This document shows positions 17,111 through 27,003 of a DNA stretch of 64,000 bases, in pieces. The DNA is from Acidobacteriota bacterium. GTDB lineage: Bacteria; Acidobacteriota; Terriglobia; Acidiferrales; UBA7541. The stretch lies in contig JAKBLM010000007.1 in assembly GCA_021832085.1 (NCBI GenBank), positions 58,355-122,354 on the forward strand, read 5' to 3'. The position numbers were made by a program, and so were the translations under genes. The notes below the pieces were generated by a model. The model made no database searches, was not told where the DNA came from, and saw only the letters and a list, made by a program, of their open reading frames with translations. Each line of letters starts with the position of its first letter. The stretch's first letter is position 1.

Positions 17111-17260
17111 GCCCCCATTCTAGGCGCGGCAGTGTTACAGGCGGATGACAGTCAGGCTAAAGTTTTAGAAACACAGCTAGTTAGATTTCCAGCGCCTGCA
17201 CAGCTTTTTCACTCCCCTGTAGCTTTCCTGCAGTCTGGATCTGACAGACTGGCGCCAGAG

Positions 17261-18442
17261 ATGCGACGCATCGAGCTGGTCTTCTTCGACGCCGGCGGCG
17301 GCCATCGCGCCGCCGTCACCGCCCTGGAGCCGATCCTGCGCGCGCGGGAGGATGGCTGGAACGTTCGCTCGGCGAACCTGCAGGAATTGCTCGACCCCCT
17401 CGATCCCTTCAGGCTGATCGCCGGCCTGCGCATTCAGGATTTTTACAACACACTGCTGCGAAAGGGATGGACGCTCGGCAGTGTCCCGCTCCTGCGCGTG
17501 CTCCAGATCGGGATACGGCTTTGGTACCCCGGCATCGTCAAACGCCTCGAGGAGCATTGGTGCCGGACACAGCCCGACCTTGTGGTTTCCTGTGTGCCGA
17601 ATTTCAATCGTGCGCTGCGCGAGAGCTTTGCCAATGTCTTTCCCGGCCGGCCGTTTGTGACGATTCTGACCGACCTGGCGGATTTTCCGCCGCATTTCTG
17701 GATCGAACGCGAGCCGCAGCATTTCATTTGCGGAACCGGCCGCGCTGTGACGCAGGCCCGCGCGTTGGGGCATCCGGCTGAGCGGATCTTCCGTGTTTCG
17801 GGCATGATCCTGCACCCGCGGTTTTATAGGCAGGAAGCGATCGACCGGCGGCGCGAGCGGCAACGGATGGGCCTCGACCCCGACTTGCCAACTGGGCTGG
17901 TGCTCTTCGGCGGCCACGGATCGAAGGAGATGAAGGCGATTGCGGAACGGCTGGACCGCTCGGGGCTCGGTGTGCAACTGATCCTCCTGTGCGGCCGCAA
18001 CGGTGCGCTCGAGCGCACGCTGCGGGGAATGCCCTTGCGAATGCCGCGCGTGGTAGAGGGTTTCACCACGCGGGTGAGCGATTACATGCGCCTGGCGGAT
18101 TTTTTCATTGGCAAGCCCGGCCCGGGCAGCCTGAGCGAGGCGCTGGCGATGGGCTTGCCCGTGATCGTGACGGCGAACGCGTGGACGTTACCGCAGGAGC
18201 GCTACAACGCGCAGTGGGTGACCGAAAACGAGGTGGGCATAGTGCTGCGGAGTTTCCGCGAGATCGAAGCGGCGGTTGAGCGAGTGATCGAGCCGGCGGC
18301 ACTGGCTCGCTATCGCGCCCGCGCCGCGCGGCTTGATAACCAAGCGATTCACGAAATTCCCGAAATCCTCGCCGGCCTGCTCGGGGAAAACCCGGCGCCG
18401 AAAACCCTCCAGCCACGCGAAGCCAGTCTGGTTCGGCATTGA
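17261..18442 (+). CDS. Diacylglycerol glycosyltransferase (MGDG-synthase/UgtP-like, GT28)
   Basis: A 393-residue glycosyltransferase. The N-terminal FFDAGGGHRAAV matches the MGDG-synthase acceptor domain, and the C-terminal KPGPGSLSEALAMGLPVIV is the UDP-sugar binding signature of family GT28. Such enzymes add galactose or glucose to diacylglycerol at the inner membrane. ATG 17261 was chosen because it immediately precedes the conserved RIELVFFDAGGG start; the frame is open further upstream without resembling the family. It is divergent from the PHP/PAP2 pair, which may act on related lipids. Confidence 0.85.
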   Translation: MRRIELVFFDAGGGHRAAVTALEPILRAREDGWNVRSANLQELLDPLDPFRLIAGLRIQDFYNTLLRKGWTLGSVPLLRVLQIGIRLWYPGIVKRLEEHWCRTQPDLVVSCVPNFNRALRESFANVFPGRPFVTILTDLADFPPHFWIEREPQHFICGTGRAVTQARALGHPAERIFRVSGMILHPRFYRQEAIDRRRERQRMGLDPDLPTGLVLFGGHGSKEMKAIAERLDRSGLGVQLILLCGRNGALERTLRGMPLRMPRVVEGFTTRVSDYMRLADFFIGKPGPGSLSEALAMGLPVIVTANAWTLPQERYNAQWVTENEVGIVLRSFREIEAAVERVIEPAALARYRARAARLDNQAIHEIPEILAGLLGENPAPKTLQPREASLVRH

Positions 18443-18750
18443 AACCGGCCCGGCCCGGTTGCCGCGGTTCCCGGTAGAAGCCTTTCCGCGCGAGAGGAAA
18501 GGCGGCTGCGCTGCCTGGGTTGCGTTCCTTTCACCATGACGCATCAAGCCATTGCACGATTGGCAACCGACTGCGCGCCATCTTTTCCCCCACCTCGACT
18601 CATCTAAAAAAAACAGTGGGCCTTCCTGGCGAGCTGGGAGGGTTTCCGGGCGGCAACTTGGAAGCCTCGAGTGTCCGGAGGCTTCGGCAGGCACGGGCGG
18701 GAAGCCCTTGCGGAGCAGGCGGGTAAAAGCTGAAAACGAGGAGGCATGGC
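18443..18750. other. Intergenic region with a REP-like hairpin
   Basis: No gene. A GTAG-headed hairpin (18474-18503, stem GCCTTTCC / GGAAAGGC) lies just after the glycosyltransferase stop and could act as a terminator or REP. The right end supplies AGGAGG (18739-18744) six bases before the next start. Confidence 0.55.
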
Positions 18751-19902
18751 GTGCGGATCTCTCGGCTCGTTCTGAAGTTCCCCAGGTGGGTGGTGGTTTC
18801 CGGGGCTCTGGTTTTCCTGGCGGCGAGCGCGGCAGCGCAGCAACCGCCGAAGGAAAAGCTGCTCCTGCTGAATCAGAGCGAGATCCGTGTGCCGGACCCG
18901 GCGGGGCTCTCGGCCGGTGCAGTGCAGTGCGATTACGACGGCGCGCTGTTTCTGCGGCTGAGCGGGGCGGGAAGCCAGGACCCGATGCGGGCGCCGGTGC
19001 TGAAGATTTCGCCGACCGGCATGGTGGACACGAAGTTTTCGCTTTCCAATGTGCCGCGTTTCGACCTCTCGGTTTCTTCGGCGATCTACGATTTCGCCGC
19101 GACCGACAACGGCCAGTTGTATTACCTCGCCCAGCGGTCCGGGGCCAGCGGCAAGGCGCTCTACGTCATCCGATTCAGCCGTTCAGGCCGCTATCTCTCG
19201 ACGCTGAAACTCGACCATTATTTTGTGCCGCTCCGGTTCACCGTGCTCCCGGGCGGCAGCTACTTCCTGCTCGGAATGGCTCGCGATGCCTGGGACACGA
19301 TGCTGGGCGCGCAGGCGAAGAACGCTTTGCTGCGGCCGATTGGAGCGTTTTACGGTCCGAAAGGAACGTTACGCTGGGAGCTGAATCTGCCGGGAGCGGC
19401 CATGCCGGTGGTCTACGACGCCAAGGACCGCCAGGACATGCCGACCGAGCCGAATCAACCGCCGATCGTGGCTGCTGCGGCCGACGGCGAGGTCTATGTG
19501 GTGAGCTACAAGCCGGCGCTTTCGCTCTACGTGATTGGGGGCGGCGGCGCGGCGGTGCACTCGATCACGATCGAGCCGCCATTTCCCGGGGCGCGGATAA
19601 CGGCGATCGCGCCGGTGAGCGTCGGCAAGGTTGCCGTGGAATTTGTAAAGGGCGGCGCGGACGGTCTCGACGACGGGAACGCGGTTTTCTCGGTCGTCGA
19701 CGCGGGAAGCGGCATACGCTTGGTCGATTACCAGACTTCGCCGGAAACCACCGGGCGGCTGGGCTGCTACACGCAGAACGGATTCGAGTTGCTCGCGTCG
19801 CAGGACGACGGCCAGATGGTGATCCGTTTCGTGCGTGGGAGCGGGCCGAACGTGCTGACCAAGACCCCAAGTTACGAGATGTCAGGCGAAACGCCCAGGT
19901 AG
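18751..19902 (+). CDS. Secreted protein of unknown function, possibly beta-propeller
   Basis: A 383-residue protein with a clear signal peptide (hydrophobic VVVSGALVFLAASAAAQQ, cleavage about residue 29). The mature part is rich in short beta-like segments with repeated G-x-Y/F and D-x-G turns (for example QCDYDGALFLRL, YDFAATDNGQLYYLAQ), suggestive of a beta-propeller, but no named family is recognised. GTG 18751 follows AGGAGG at six bases. It is likely periplasmic and monocistronic. Confidence 0.75.
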   Translation: MRISRLVLKFPRWVVVSGALVFLAASAAAQQPPKEKLLLLNQSEIRVPDPAGLSAGAVQCDYDGALFLRLSGAGSQDPMRAPVLKISPTGMVDTKFSLSNVPRFDLSVSSAIYDFAATDNGQLYYLAQRSGASGKALYVIRFSRSGRYLSTLKLDHYFVPLRFTVLPGGSYFLLGMARDAWDTMLGAQAKNALLRPIGAFYGPKGTLRWELNLPGAAMPVVYDAKDRQDMPTEPNQPPIVAAAADGEVYVVSYKPALSLYVIGGGGAAVHSITIEPPFPGARITAIAPVSVGKVAVEFVKGGADGLDDGNAVFSVVDAGSGIRLVDYQTSPETTGRLGCYTQNGFELLASQDDGQMVIRFVRGSGPNVLTKTPSYEMSGETPR

Positions 19903-19978
19903 AAAATCGCCGGCTTCATCGCGGCCACGAACCACGAGGCACGAATCACGAGCCACGAATCCCCAATCACGCTTTCCT

Positions 19979-20494
19979 TCACGCGTGAGTGAGCCGGTCG
20001 AGTGTGCGCCGCGCCCAGGGCTGGTGCTCCGCCCACGCTTCCCACACCTGCTCGGCCCAGCGGCGCGTGAGCGCGGGGCGCTGCTCGGCGGAGGCGGCGA
20101 CGACGTCGGCAACAGTCAGCGAACCGCGCCGGCCGGCTGGTGGCGGATCGAGCGGCGGCCACTGGCGGCCCAGGGTGAGGAATTTCTCCACGGCGGGCTT
20201 GCGTGTGCCCATCGCGGCGCTGGCTTGGCGTTCGAGCATCAGGCACAGGCTGAGCAGGTGAACGTGATTGTTCAGCGTGCCGTGGATTTCCGGGTGCTGG
20301 AGCGCGTGGGCATCGACCGAGAACAGATGGACTTCGGCGTAAGCTCGTTCGGCGCGCAGCAGCCCCGCTAGGCCGGCGAAGAGATCGAGGCATTGCTCGA
20401 CGCCGGAGGCGACCGCCGCGCCGCAGAACTGGCACGGGCCCGCCGCGAACAGCGTCACACCCTTCTTGGCGGCCTGCTGACGGATGTCCTGCAT
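19979..20494 (-). CDS. Hypothetical protein resembling DUF5946
   Basis: A 171-residue soluble protein with a CQFCG pair near residue 21, a conserved-looking HLFSVDAHALQHPEIHG block and NNHVHLLSLCLMLE. This resembles the DUF5946 group, which is of unknown function; the Cys and His residues could bind a metal. It stands alone between the secreted protein and the GH35 gene. Confidence 0.65.
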   Translation of the reverse strand: MQDIRQQAAKKGVTLFAAGPCQFCGAAVASGVEQCLDLFAGLAGLLRAERAYAEVHLFSVDAHALQHPEIHGTLNNHVHLLSLCLMLERQASAAMGTRKPAVEKFLTLGRQWPPLDPPPAGRRGSLTVADVVAASAEQRPALTRRWAEQVWEAWAEHQPWARRTLDRLTHA

Positions 20495-20673
20495 GGCAGT
20501 TGTTTCCCTCGAAATTTAGTTAGGACGTAAGCCCGCGCCGCGACACGTCGGCGGGGCTCGCGGAGGGCCCAGTTTACAGCGGGAAGCGAATCTTGCGGTG
20601 ATTCATTTGGCGATTGGCCGGCGGGCGGCGGGCGTGGTGGCCATGAAAATGGCTGCGGCGGCGGGGGAAAGGC

Positions 20674-20715
20674 CCACGGCCGGAAAGGCGCCGGCCGGAA
20701 AGGCGCCGGCCGTGG
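20674..20715. repeat. Nested inverted and direct repeat downstream of GH35
   Basis: A 10-bp perfect inverted repeat CCACGGCCGG / CCGGCCGTGG (20674-20683, 20706-20715) encloses two direct GGCCGGAAAGGCGCC-like units. A related element occurs at 28221-28245. Confidence 0.6.
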
Positions 20716-20748
20716 CTTGTATTTACCAAAGATGCGACGCGGCGGCTT

Positions 20749-23568
20749 CTACCAACGGAAATCGATTCGGGCGCGCCAGATCGCGAACTCGTCGTAGGGC
20801 GTAATGCGCAGCCGGCTGATGGCCCGCGTGTCGTCGGTGTAGGCGAGCACGATCGTAAGCACGTTTTGCTGCCCGGCGCCAAAACGCAAATAGGAAGCTG
20901 GCAAGAAGAAACGTGTCTGCGGGCCCACGGTGGCGTAGCGGCCGACGAATTTCCCGTTGAGGTAGAGCAGCGCGTCGCGCTTGGCGTCGAAATCGACGTT
21001 CCAGGGGATCTGCCAGTTTTCCGGTGGCGCTTCGAGCGCAAAGGTGGCGCGGCACCAGGTGAAGGCGGGAATCCTGCGGCCAGGCTTGGCTGCGGGCGTC
21101 AGTTCGGCCGTCTGCCAGGGGCCGAAGTGGAACTCGGGATTGACCTCGCGGCCGCGCATGGGCGCCGGCCGGCGCTGAATCTGCCAGGGGCCGTCGAGCG
21201 GGATCTCGCTGCCGCCGGCGACGAGCGTGACCGAGCGGATCCCTTTCAATTCGGCAATCGTGGGGCCGAAATTCGGGCTGCCGAACAGCTCGTAGCAGAT
21301 TTCCAGCGTGTTGCCGCCGGGGCGGACGAAGCCGGCCAGGGAGCATTCGGAATGGACGGCGGGTTTGGAGGCCTCGGGAATCAGCTTGCCGTTGAGAAAC
21401 ACCTTCTTGCCGTCGTTGGCGAAAGAAACGATCCGGAGCATTTCCGCGCCGTTCGTGGTGAATTCGTGCCTGTATTTGACATAACCGTAAGGGATGGTGC
21501 CCGTTTTTTCGAGCGAGGCGAGCGGGGCGAGCGACCAGTGGCCGAGCCCCGGCTCGAAGCGCTCGACCCAGGTTTCGACCTGGCGAATCTTGACTGGCTC
21601 GACGGGCAGCCTGGGTGCGGTGAGTTCGACGCTGGCGGTTTGCCACTGCTCGTCGTAATCGAGTTGCGCGGGTTCGCCGTTGATCAGGCAGGCCGAAGGG
21701 CGGCGCGGCAGAAGGGCGGTGACCGCGTGGTCGCCAGGCTGAAAGGCGAGGTCGGCGTAGATGCCGCGGTTGGTGTGGCCGCTGGCGGTGAGCTGGGCGG
21801 CGTCGGAGAGGAAGGGAATCGAGACGGACTTTGCCGCTCCGGGTTCTCCCGTGACGAGCGCGCGAGGAAATTCGGCTATCCAGGTGCGCAGAGCGTGGTT
21901 CCGCTGCATCAGGACTACCTGCAGATTGTCCGCCAGCAGCATTCGCGGAGCCTCGTTGGTGCGCATGCCGATCACTTCGGCGCGGGAGAAGCAGAAACGA
22001 TACGTGGCCGGGCCGAGCAGGCGCAGCGGACGCTCGGCGGCGAGCGAGAATTCCACGGGCCGCTCCGGATCGTCGTAGAGGATCAGCCAGGGACGGCCGG
22101 CATCGCCATGGGCCAGGATTTCGGCCGTGGAGTAGCGCAGCTCGCCGCCGGTGATTTGAAGGCCGATCGGGCACATCTTCATCCCGCGCGCGCTCAGCAG
22201 CAGCGCGCCGCGAAGTGGAACGAGCAGGCGGCGGCCCGGCGCGGCGGGATCGGGCAGGCGGAGGTGGAAAATCTGGTCGGCGTTGTCATTTTCGCGGAGG
22301 AAGAGCGCCCCGCTCATCGGCCGGTCGGGCCGGCCGTCGGGATGAATGACGCGGAGCGTGGCGCTGACGGCCGCATTGGTGGATTCGGGCGGCGTGGGCG
22401 CTATTTCGGCGCGCGTGAGTGCCGGGCCGAGCAGGCGCAGCGCTTCGCCGATGCCGCGCGCAACGTAATATTTGTCGCCCAACCCGCCCGGCTCGCGCAG
22501 CGGCGCGTCGTAGTCGTAGGTGGTGGTCAGGTCCTTGGCGGCCCAATCGAAATTCGTGCCGCCGAAGCCCATGTAGTAGTTGAAAAAGGCCACGCCCTGC
22601 TCGATGGCGGTTTTCGAGAGCATGTTGATCTGCGGCGGGCCGATGCCGGGCTGGTCGTGCGAGAGCTGGCCGCCGATCTGGCTGAACCATCCGCCCTGCA
22701 GCTCGGTTACGCCTTCGGGCGAATCGGGCTCCTCGCGGCGGAGCGCGGCGAGCGCCGGCACCACTTCTTCGACGATCTTCCAGCGGGGATAGAAATTGCA
22801 GAAATCCGCGATGTGGGTCATCGCCTTGTTGCCGCGCTCGCGAACCTGCTTTGTCCAGCAAGTGATCAGCGGCACATTGATGTGGTTGCTCCAGGCCATT
22901 TCGGCGAGCGCAGTGATGTAGCGGCGCTTTTGGGTGTCGGGGAGCTTCCAGTAGTCGTATTCGTTTTCGAGCTGCATCAGGATGATGGGCCCGCCGCGGG
23001 TGATCTGGTGGTGCGCGACGACCGGCAACACCAGGTCGTACCAGTGGCGCGAGGTGCTGATGCTCTCCGGGGCGTCCGAGCGCAACGGAAACTGCCTGGC
23101 AACCACCCAGTGCGGAAAACCGCCGGCGTCCCATTCGGCGCAGACGTAGGGCCCCGGCCGCGCGATCATCCAGAAGCCCATTTGGCCGACCAGCGTGGCA
23201 AAGCGGTCGAATTCGCTTAGGTCGACCTGGCCCTCGACGGGCTCGTGATAGTTCCAGAAGACGTAGCTCTCGATCGTGTTGAATCCGGCGCGGCGCAGTT
23301 TTTCCAGGCGATCGCGCCAGAGCGGTTCGGGGCAGCGCGGATAGTGCATCGAGGCGCTGAAGAGGAAAGTGTCGCGCCCGTGGATGGTGAAGCAGTGGGA
23401 ATCGTAACGGATGATGCCGGGATCGGGAAACAGCGGCGGCACGGTGGTGGGCAGTTGCGCGAGGGAATCGAAAAGGCCGGGCGCCACGCTCAAGGCCCAG
23501 CTTCCTGCACTCGCAACGAGAGCCGTGCCAGCGGCGCGCTTCAGAAATTTCCGTCTGGTGAGTTTCAT
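20749..23568 (-). CDS. GH35 beta-galactosidase, Tat-exported
   Basis: A 939-residue enzyme. The N-terminus MKLTRRKFLKRAAGTAL is a twin-arginine signal, so the protein is exported folded. The catalytic (beta/alpha)8 barrel (about 50-380) shows the GH35 blocks PLWRDRLEKLRRAGFNTIES, PGPYVCAEWDAGGFPHW and the acid/base glutamate in ILMQLENEYDYW; VTELQGGWFSQ carries the likely nucleophile. The C-terminal half contains jelly-roll sugar-binding modules with YLNGKFVGRY near the end. It would remove beta-galactosyl residues from plant or exopolysaccharide glycans. Length is somewhat larger than typical bacterial GH35. Confidence 0.9.
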   Translation of the reverse strand: MKLTRRKFLKRAAGTALVASAGSWALSVAPGLFDSLAQLPTTVPPLFPDPGIIRYDSHCFTIHGRDTFLFSASMHYPRCPEPLWRDRLEKLRRAGFNTIESYVFWNYHEPVEGQVDLSEFDRFATLVGQMGFWMIARPGPYVCAEWDAGGFPHWVVARQFPLRSDAPESISTSRHWYDLVLPVVAHHQITRGGPIILMQLENEYDYWKLPDTQKRRYITALAEMAWSNHINVPLITCWTKQVRERGNKAMTHIADFCNFYPRWKIVEEVVPALAALRREEPDSPEGVTELQGGWFSQIGGQLSHDQPGIGPPQINMLSKTAIEQGVAFFNYYMGFGGTNFDWAAKDLTTTYDYDAPLREPGGLGDKYYVARGIGEALRLLGPALTRAEIAPTPPESTNAAVSATLRVIHPDGRPDRPMSGALFLRENDNADQIFHLRLPDPAAPGRRLLVPLRGALLLSARGMKMCPIGLQITGGELRYSTAEILAHGDAGRPWLILYDDPERPVEFSLAAERPLRLLGPATYRFCFSRAEVIGMRTNEAPRMLLADNLQVVLMQRNHALRTWIAEFPRALVTGEPGAAKSVSIPFLSDAAQLTASGHTNRGIYADLAFQPGDHAVTALLPRRPSACLINGEPAQLDYDEQWQTASVELTAPRLPVEPVKIRQVETWVERFEPGLGHWSLAPLASLEKTGTIPYGYVKYRHEFTTNGAEMLRIVSFANDGKKVFLNGKLIPEASKPAVHSECSLAGFVRPGGNTLEICYELFGSPNFGPTIAELKGIRSVTLVAGGSEIPLDGPWQIQRRPAPMRGREVNPEFHFGPWQTAELTPAAKPGRRIPAFTWCRATFALEAPPENWQIPWNVDFDAKRDALLYLNGKFVGRYATVGPQTRFFLPASYLRFGAGQQNVLTIVLAYTDDTRAISRLRITPYDEFAIWRARIDFRW

Positions 23569-23811
23569 CCCGACTCTTTGACCGGACTGGCGCTAGAACC
23601 CTCCGCCCGGAGTATAGGACGAAAATCAGCGTGGCGGGAAGCGTTGTGGGACGGCACGTGTGTGGAAAAGGGCAGCGTGAAACCAGGGAAAAGGCTTCGC
23701 GCGGGGGCTGCGAGTTAGCGCGGAGCAAACCTGCGTGCCGAGGTTCCTTGACGGCGGAATCGCCGGCAGCATACGCTGGCGGAGAAGCGCGAAAGCGCTT
23801 GGGCGCACCGA

Positions 23812-24648
23812 ATGGGTACCCTGACACCATCCAACCGAACGGAGCAAGGGCCCGAGCCCCAGGCTCCCCCGATCTGGACCGTCATCAATGACGGAATCAA
23901 GGGCTACCTGCTCGCCATTCAGGATTATTCCGAACTCGCGTGGTGGTCGTTGGCGGACATCTTTTCCCCGCCTTTCTATTTCCGTGACTTGCTGGAACAG
24001 ATGGATGTGATCGGCGTGGGGTCGTTGCCGATCATCATGCTCACCGGGTTTTTCATTGGCGCGATCATGGTGCTGCAGACCTCGTCGCAATTCCAACGAT
24101 TTGGCGCGACGGCGCTGACTGGCAACGCGGTTTCGCTGGCGCTGATCCGCGAGTTGGGGCCGACGATCACGGCCCTGCTGGTGGCGGGACGCAGCGCTTC
24201 GGGCATCGCCTCGGAGTTGGGCTCGATGGTGGTGACCGAGCAGGTGGACGCGATGCGGGCGATGGGCACCGACCCGGGGCGGAAGCTGGTGACGCCCCGC
24301 ATGCTGGCGGCGGTAATCGTTCTGCCGCTGCTCACGGGCGTGGCCGATGTCGTCGGCCTGATCGGCGGCTACGTGGTCGCGCACATAACGCTCGGGCTAA
24401 GCGGACCCCAATTCTGGCACCAGGCAATCGAAGCGCCGAACGCCAACGACCTGATTCAGGGTCTGACCAAGCCGCTCGTCTTTGCCTTCATCATCGCGAC
24501 GGTCGGCTGCTACAAGGGGCTCAAGGTGCGCGGCGGCACGCAGGGTGTGGGGCGGGCCACGACCAGTGCCGTGGTGATCGCTTCCGTTTCGATTCTGGTG
24601 AGCGGATTTTTCCTCGACAAGCTGCTGATGTGGATGTTCCCAGGCTAA
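23812..24648 (+). CDS. mlaE: MlaE-family ABC transporter permease
   Basis: A 278-residue inner-membrane permease of lipid-trafficking MCE systems. The family core FIGAIMVLQTSSQFQRFGA, LIRELGPTITALLVAGRSASGIASELGSM and EQVDAMRAMGTDP is intact, with five to six helices. With the following mlaF and mlaD homologues it should form a phospholipid transporter between inner and outer membrane, fitting a diderm host. It is separated from mlaF by 301 bases containing REP-like sequence, which is unusual within such an operon. Confidence 0.92.
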   Translation: MGTLTPSNRTEQGPEPQAPPIWTVINDGIKGYLLAIQDYSELAWWSLADIFSPPFYFRDLLEQMDVIGVGSLPIIMLTGFFIGAIMVLQTSSQFQRFGATALTGNAVSLALIRELGPTITALLVAGRSASGIASELGSMVVTEQVDAMRAMGTDPGRKLVTPRMLAAVIVLPLLTGVADVVGLIGGYVVAHITLGLSGPQFWHQAIEAPNANDLIQGLTKPLVFAFIIATVGCYKGLKVRGGTQGVGRATTSAVVIASVSILVSGFFLDKLLMWMFPG

Positions 24649-24949
24649 CCGGCTTTTCCGCGGACGTGGACGTGGAATTGGCGGAGCGTTTCCGGATTGG
24701 CACGGCCCGGGTGTGAAACCCGCCGCTGCCAACTTGTTTCTGCGACCGGGCCCGTAGCGCGCCTTGGCGCAAGCAAAGCCCGCCGGCCCAATCCCGCTCA
24801 CGCCGACGGAAATGGCCAACGCGACCGAGCTCACGGAGCGACCGCGCCGCGGCAAACAATTGGCGCGCGTGGGCATCTACAATTCGCATGACGATAGTGC
24901 CGATGCGCCTTTTTCCTTATAATTCCCTTGTGTGCGCCCACGAGCGGAA
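24649..24949. other. Intergenic region inside the mla cluster
   Basis: No gene. It holds a CGGGT/ACCCG hairpin near 24710 and a GTAG-headed GCGCC-TT-GGCGC palindrome (24754-24772). Confidence 0.55.
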
Positions 24950-25765
24950 ATGACCATTACTTCTGCCGCTTCCCGGCCGGCTATCGTACTCAAAAACGTG
25001 CGCCTCGGCTTCGATGAAGGCGACGTGTTGCGCGACATCAGTTTTTCGGTGGCGCCGCGGGAAACGGCGGTGTTGCTGGGCGAGACCGGATCGGGGAAAA
25101 CACTGATTCTGAAAATCGCCGCCGGGCTGATTCGGCCTGACGGGGGCAGCGTGACGGTGCTCGGGCGCAAACTGGGGGAAATGAACGAGCGGGAGCTGCT
25201 GGATTTCCGGCGGCAGATCGGGTTCGTGTTTCAGGAAGGGGCGCTGTTCGATTCGCTGACGGTGGAGGAAAACGTCGCGTTCCGGCTGCGCGAGGAAAAG
25301 GTGGACGAAGCGGAGATCGCCGAGAGGGTTCGCGAGGCGCTGGAGTTCGTGGAGATGGCTGATGCGATTGCCAAGCTGCCGGGCGAGCTTTCGGGCGGCA
25401 TGCGACGGCGCGTTTCGATCGCGCGGGCGCTGGTGAGCCGGCCGCCGATCGTGCTCTACGATTCGCCGACGGCAGGGCTCGATCCGGTGACTTCGCAACG
25501 GATCATCACGTTGATTTTGCGGTTGCGCGATTTGCAGGGCGTCACGGCGCTGCTCGCCACGCATCGGCTGCAGGATGCCTTCGCGCTGGCCAATTTCCGG
25601 TTCGACGCGAAAAGCGGCCGCGTGGTGCGATCGGTCGAGAATGGCGCTGGCGGCGGGGCGCGCACCAGTTTTCTGGTGTTGCGTGACGGAAACGTCTATT
25701 TTGAAGGGGATCAGCACCAGATTCGCGAATCGAGCGATCCCTATCTGGCACGATTTCTGGAGTGA
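24950..25765 (+). CDS. mlaF: MlaF-like ABC ATPase with altered Walker B
   Basis: A 271-residue ATPase for the MCE lipid transporter. Walker A GETGSGKT and signature LSGGMRRRVSIARALV are intact, and the switch histidine is in LLATHRLQDAF. The Walker B reads IVLYDSPTAGLDP: the catalytic glutamate that normally follows the aspartate is serine (codon 25463-25465), which in other ABC ATPases strongly slows hydrolysis. The start is ATG 24950; a GTG 18 bases upstream is possible. It ends 69 bases before mlaD. Confidence 0.9.
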   Translation: MTITSAASRPAIVLKNVRLGFDEGDVLRDISFSVAPRETAVLLGETGSGKTLILKIAAGLIRPDGGSVTVLGRKLGEMNERELLDFRRQIGFVFQEGALFDSLTVEENVAFRLREEKVDEAEIAERVREALEFVEMADAIAKLPGELSGGMRRRVSIARALVSRPPIVLYDSPTAGLDPVTSQRIITLILRLRDLQGVTALLATHRLQDAFALANFRFDAKSGRVVRSVENGAGGGARTSFLVLRDGNVYFEGDQHQIRESSDPYLARFLE

Positions 25766-25834
25766 ATCGGGGCTGCGCTGGCGGCCGGGGCCGTCGTGGC
25801 GCGCCTCGCATATTGCCGAGGAGGACCGGGGAAG

Positions 25835-26908
25835 ATGGCACGCAAACAACTGAGCTATACCGAGCTTCGGGTGGCGCTCTTCGTGCTCCTGACGGTGGCG
25901 TTGCTGATCGTCGGCATTTTCTACGTCACCGGCCAGGGCGCCTGGCAGTCAAAATACACGGTCAAGACCTACCTACCCGAAGCCAATAACCTGGTCGCCG
26001 GGGCGCCTGTCAGCCTGGGCGGCGTGCTGATCGGCAACGTCCGGCGGTTGCGGGTGAACCCGGACGCGAAAACACCCGACCAGAACATCGAAATCGAAAT
26101 GGCGATTTTCCAGCAGGACCGGCAGTGGGTCCGCGATAATTCGACCGCGACGCTGGTCACCGAAGGTGCGCTCGGCAGCCGCTACGTGAGCGTCACGCGC
26201 GGAACGCCGCCCTATCCGATCGTGCGGCCCGGCGGCACAATCAAGGGCGTGCCGGCCACCACCCTCTCGACATTTATCGATCGCGGCAGCGTGCTGCTCA
26301 CGAACCTGAACGGCATAGCGGTGAACTTGCGCAGCATCAGCGACCAGATTCACGAAGGCAAGGGTTCGCTTGGCCAGCTGCTCTATAGCGACAAGGTCTA
26401 CAACGAGATCAACAGCACCGTCGCCAGCGCGAGAGAGATCATGGCGAAGATCAACAGCGGCCAAGGCACTGCCGGCAAGCTGGTCACTTCCGACGCGCTC
26501 TACAATCGCGCCAACCAGACGATCGGCCGCGTGGATTCGATCCTCGCCGGCGTCCAGGCTGGCAAGGGCAGCATCGGCCAGCTCGTCACCAATCGCGCGC
26601 TCTACAACAATGCGAATGGTTTCCTCAAGAAGGGCAACACGCTACTGGCCAACGCCGAAGCGGGCAAGGGGAGCCTGGGCAAGTTCGTGACCAATCCGGC
26701 GCTCTACAACAACATCGACGCCATGTCCGTCAATCTCCGCGAACTGACCGGCAAGATGGACCACGGGCAAGGCACCTTCGGCCAGTTCTTCACCAATCCC
26801 CAGCTTTACAACAACCTCAGCGGCCTCACCGGCGACCTGCGGTTGCTGATCGCCGATTTCCGGCAGCACCCGAAGAGGTATCTGCGCATCAGGCTTTCGA
26901 TCTTCTGA
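25835..26908 (+). CDS. mlaD: MlaD-like MCE-domain protein
   Basis: A 357-residue protein with one N-terminal membrane helix (ELRVALFVLLTVALLIVGIFYV), an MCE domain (about 40-130, LPEANNLVAGAPVSLGGVLIGNV) and then five imperfect repeats of about 40 residues sharing GKGSLGQL and ALYNN-type motifs, ending FRQHPKRYLRIRLSIF. The repeats probably form a helical needle or barrel spanning the periplasm. ATG 25835 precedes the conserved helix directly; an upstream frame extension is unsupported. Third gene of the mlaEFD set; no mlaA, mlaB or mlaC is nearby. Confidence 0.9.
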   Translation: MARKQLSYTELRVALFVLLTVALLIVGIFYVTGQGAWQSKYTVKTYLPEANNLVAGAPVSLGGVLIGNVRRLRVNPDAKTPDQNIEIEMAIFQQDRQWVRDNSTATLVTEGALGSRYVSVTRGTPPYPIVRPGGTIKGVPATTLSTFIDRGSVLLTNLNGIAVNLRSISDQIHEGKGSLGQLLYSDKVYNEINSTVASAREIMAKINSGQGTAGKLVTSDALYNRANQTIGRVDSILAGVQAGKGSIGQLVTNRALYNNANGFLKKGNTLLANAEAGKGSLGKFVTNPALYNNIDAMSVNLRELTGKMDHGQGTFGQFFTNPQLYNNLSGLTGDLRLLIADFRQHPKRYLRIRLSIF

Positions 26909-27003
26909 TGCGCGGCGGGCGCGGTCACCGGGGCGGCCGTTTGCGGACGTCGGGCCGAGGAACCGGGTTCGGGAGTTCGGGCTGATTTCAAGGCAGGCGA
27001 TTA

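Noticed and set aside
20866..23220. 784-codon open frame opposite the GH35 gene
   Set aside because: It is the complementary reading of a well-supported Tat-exported GH35 enzyme in GC-rich DNA; composition is non-protein-like (runs of R, G, A, H) and it has no family motif.
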